Part shown: positions 11,122 to 11,453 of the stretch, one piece after another
How the letters are laid out: each line of letters opens with the position of its first letter
Numbering within the stretch: the first letter of the stretch is position 1
Assembly: GCA_946061495.1 (NCBI GenBank)
Contig: CAMGSV010000066.1
Coordinates: 1-11,453, forward strand
Length of the DNA stretch: 11,453 nt
Source of the DNA: an uncultured Spirochaetales bacterium
GTDB lineage: Bacteria; Spirochaetota; Spirochaetia; Treponematales; Treponemataceae
Reading direction: 5' to 3'
The notes under the pieces: model-generated
Databases searched by the model: none
Told to the model about the DNA's origin: nothing
Seen by the model: the letters and a program-made list of their open reading frames with translations, nothing else
Translations under genes and position numbers: made by a program

Positions 11122-11453
11122 CAGTTGCAGTATAGCAGATGTAAACTAATAGTAAAAGGGGGAGGGATTTGCCCTGTCGGGCAAAGGGGCTGGTTCTCGA
11201 GAGTCCAGTCCAGCCCCCACGGTAGCTGGGCCTGCCGAGGGGACGACTTGGGCCTAAACCTCGTTTCAAGTGCTCTATAATTATATTCTGGGACATTCTC
11301 TTTGAGAAAAACCAGTGATTTTTCTATACACATTTTAAAGTTCTCTTTATTTTTATTTCGTTTAAAAAAACCTGACACCATATCAGTCACGAAAGAATAT
11401 GTATATTTTTTTAATTTATTGGATGTTTGGGATTTTACTATATCAGAATAAAC
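11121..11453 (-). CDS. C-terminal part of an unrecognised protein entering from the right edge
   Basis: The minus-strand frame is open from the window edge for 110 codons to a TGA at 11121-11123. The first part (VYSDIVKSQTSNKLKKYTYS..., then GFFKRNKNKENFKMCIEKSL and EYNYRALETRFRP) is lysine- and asparagine-rich and encoded in strongly AT-rich DNA. From about 11265 leftward the DNA becomes GC-rich and the product (QAQLPWGLDWTLENQPLC...) crosses two perfect hairpins, so the last 45 codons look like read-through into non-coding DNA. The natural C-terminus may have been lost by a deletion or insertion. No domain is recognised. It could be the end of an acquired gene or a pseudogene. Confidence 0.4.
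   Translation of the reverse strand, partial: VYSDIVKSQTSNKLKKYTYSFVTDMVSGFFKRNKNKENFKMCIEKSLVFLKENVPEYNYRALETRFRPKSSPRQAQLPWGLDWTLENQPLCPTGQIPPPFTISLHLLYCN
11129..11156 (-). promoter_or_regulatory. Promoter of the DUF1295 gene
   Basis: On the minus strand an extended -10 TGC-TATACT (hexamer 11129-11134) with TTTACT (11151-11156) 16 bases upstream. The predicted start, near 11122, is next to the ATG at 11121; no ribosome site exists, so the mRNA would be leaderless or nearly so. Confidence 0.6.
11168..11217 (-). terminator. Two adjacent perfect hairpins, probable terminator of the right-edge gene
   Basis: GGGGCTGG (11186-11193) pairs with CCAGCCCC (11210-11217), and immediately beside it TTTGCCC (11168-11174) pairs with GGGCAAA (11179-11185) around a 4-base loop. 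On the minus strand the second hairpin is followed by a C/T-rich run ending in four T (11157-11154). It separates the AT-rich gene from DUF1295 and would end that transcript. The U-run is weak, so the call is moderate. Confidence 0.45.

Noticed and set aside
1..11453. CRISPR arrays, insertion sequences and long direct repeats
   Set aside because: I looked for regularly spaced repeats, transposase motifs and terminal inverted repeats and saw none.

Overview
The window looks like a chromosomal segment of a spirochaete, most likely Treponema or a relative such as Sphaerochaeta. The clues are two solute-binding proteins whose signal peptides end in A(G)GK-type sequences (VFA|AGGKDK and AFA|GGKKEA), a DUF4160 cassette with a small partner gene, and an unusual EF-G. 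This is a judgement from protein style; no database was consulted. Most genes lie on the minus strand. The exceptions are a GntR regulator and a short plus-strand island of tiny ORFs and RNA structures.

Left part (1-2533): a sugar-type ABC transporter on the minus strand (binding protein, then a permease cut by the window edge) with a divergent GntR/FCD regulator. The shared intergenic region holds a consensus sigma70 promoter for the transporter, a promoter for the regulator, and two related inverted repeats of form CTTGTA..C.AG. One covers the -10 of the transporter promoter and the other abuts the -35 of the regulator. The regulator probably controls both directions. A long hairpin between binding-protein and permease genes probably lowers permease expression.

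Middle part (2625-5880): a tRNA-Leu(GAG) with its own promoter and strong terminator, then an EF-G family gene whose domain IV tip lacks the His needed for translocation, suggesting a specialised paralogue. Next comes a cassette of three small minus-strand genes (a 92-aa protein, a DUF4160 protein overlapping it, and an 80-aa helical protein) resembling a toxin-antitoxin-like or accessory module of unknown function.

The most unusual stretch is 6080-6811 on the plus strand. It has a perfect -10 box, a terminator-like hairpin with a T6 tail, a second hairpin, a strong ribosome site and a 49-aa Gly/Ser/Thr/Asn-rich ORF. About 210 bases of strongly base-paired sequence follow, then a second terminator-like hairpin with T6, and another ribosome site with a 25-aa ORF sharing an NPxGxQ motif with the first. 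This may be an undescribed non-coding RNA or attenuated small-protein locus.

Right part (6836-11453): a complete osmoprotectant (glycine betaine/choline-type) ABC transporter (permease, binding protein, ATPase), a D-2-hydroxyacid dehydrogenase, and a DUF1295/steroid-reductase-like membrane protein. The last ~190 bases become strongly AT-rich and carry the C-terminal part of an unrecognised protein entering from the right edge. Several genes (EF-G, the 92-aa protein, DUF1295, perhaps gntR) have no Shine-Dalgarno but a promoter placed so that the transcript would begin at or next to the start codon, suggesting leaderless mRNAs.
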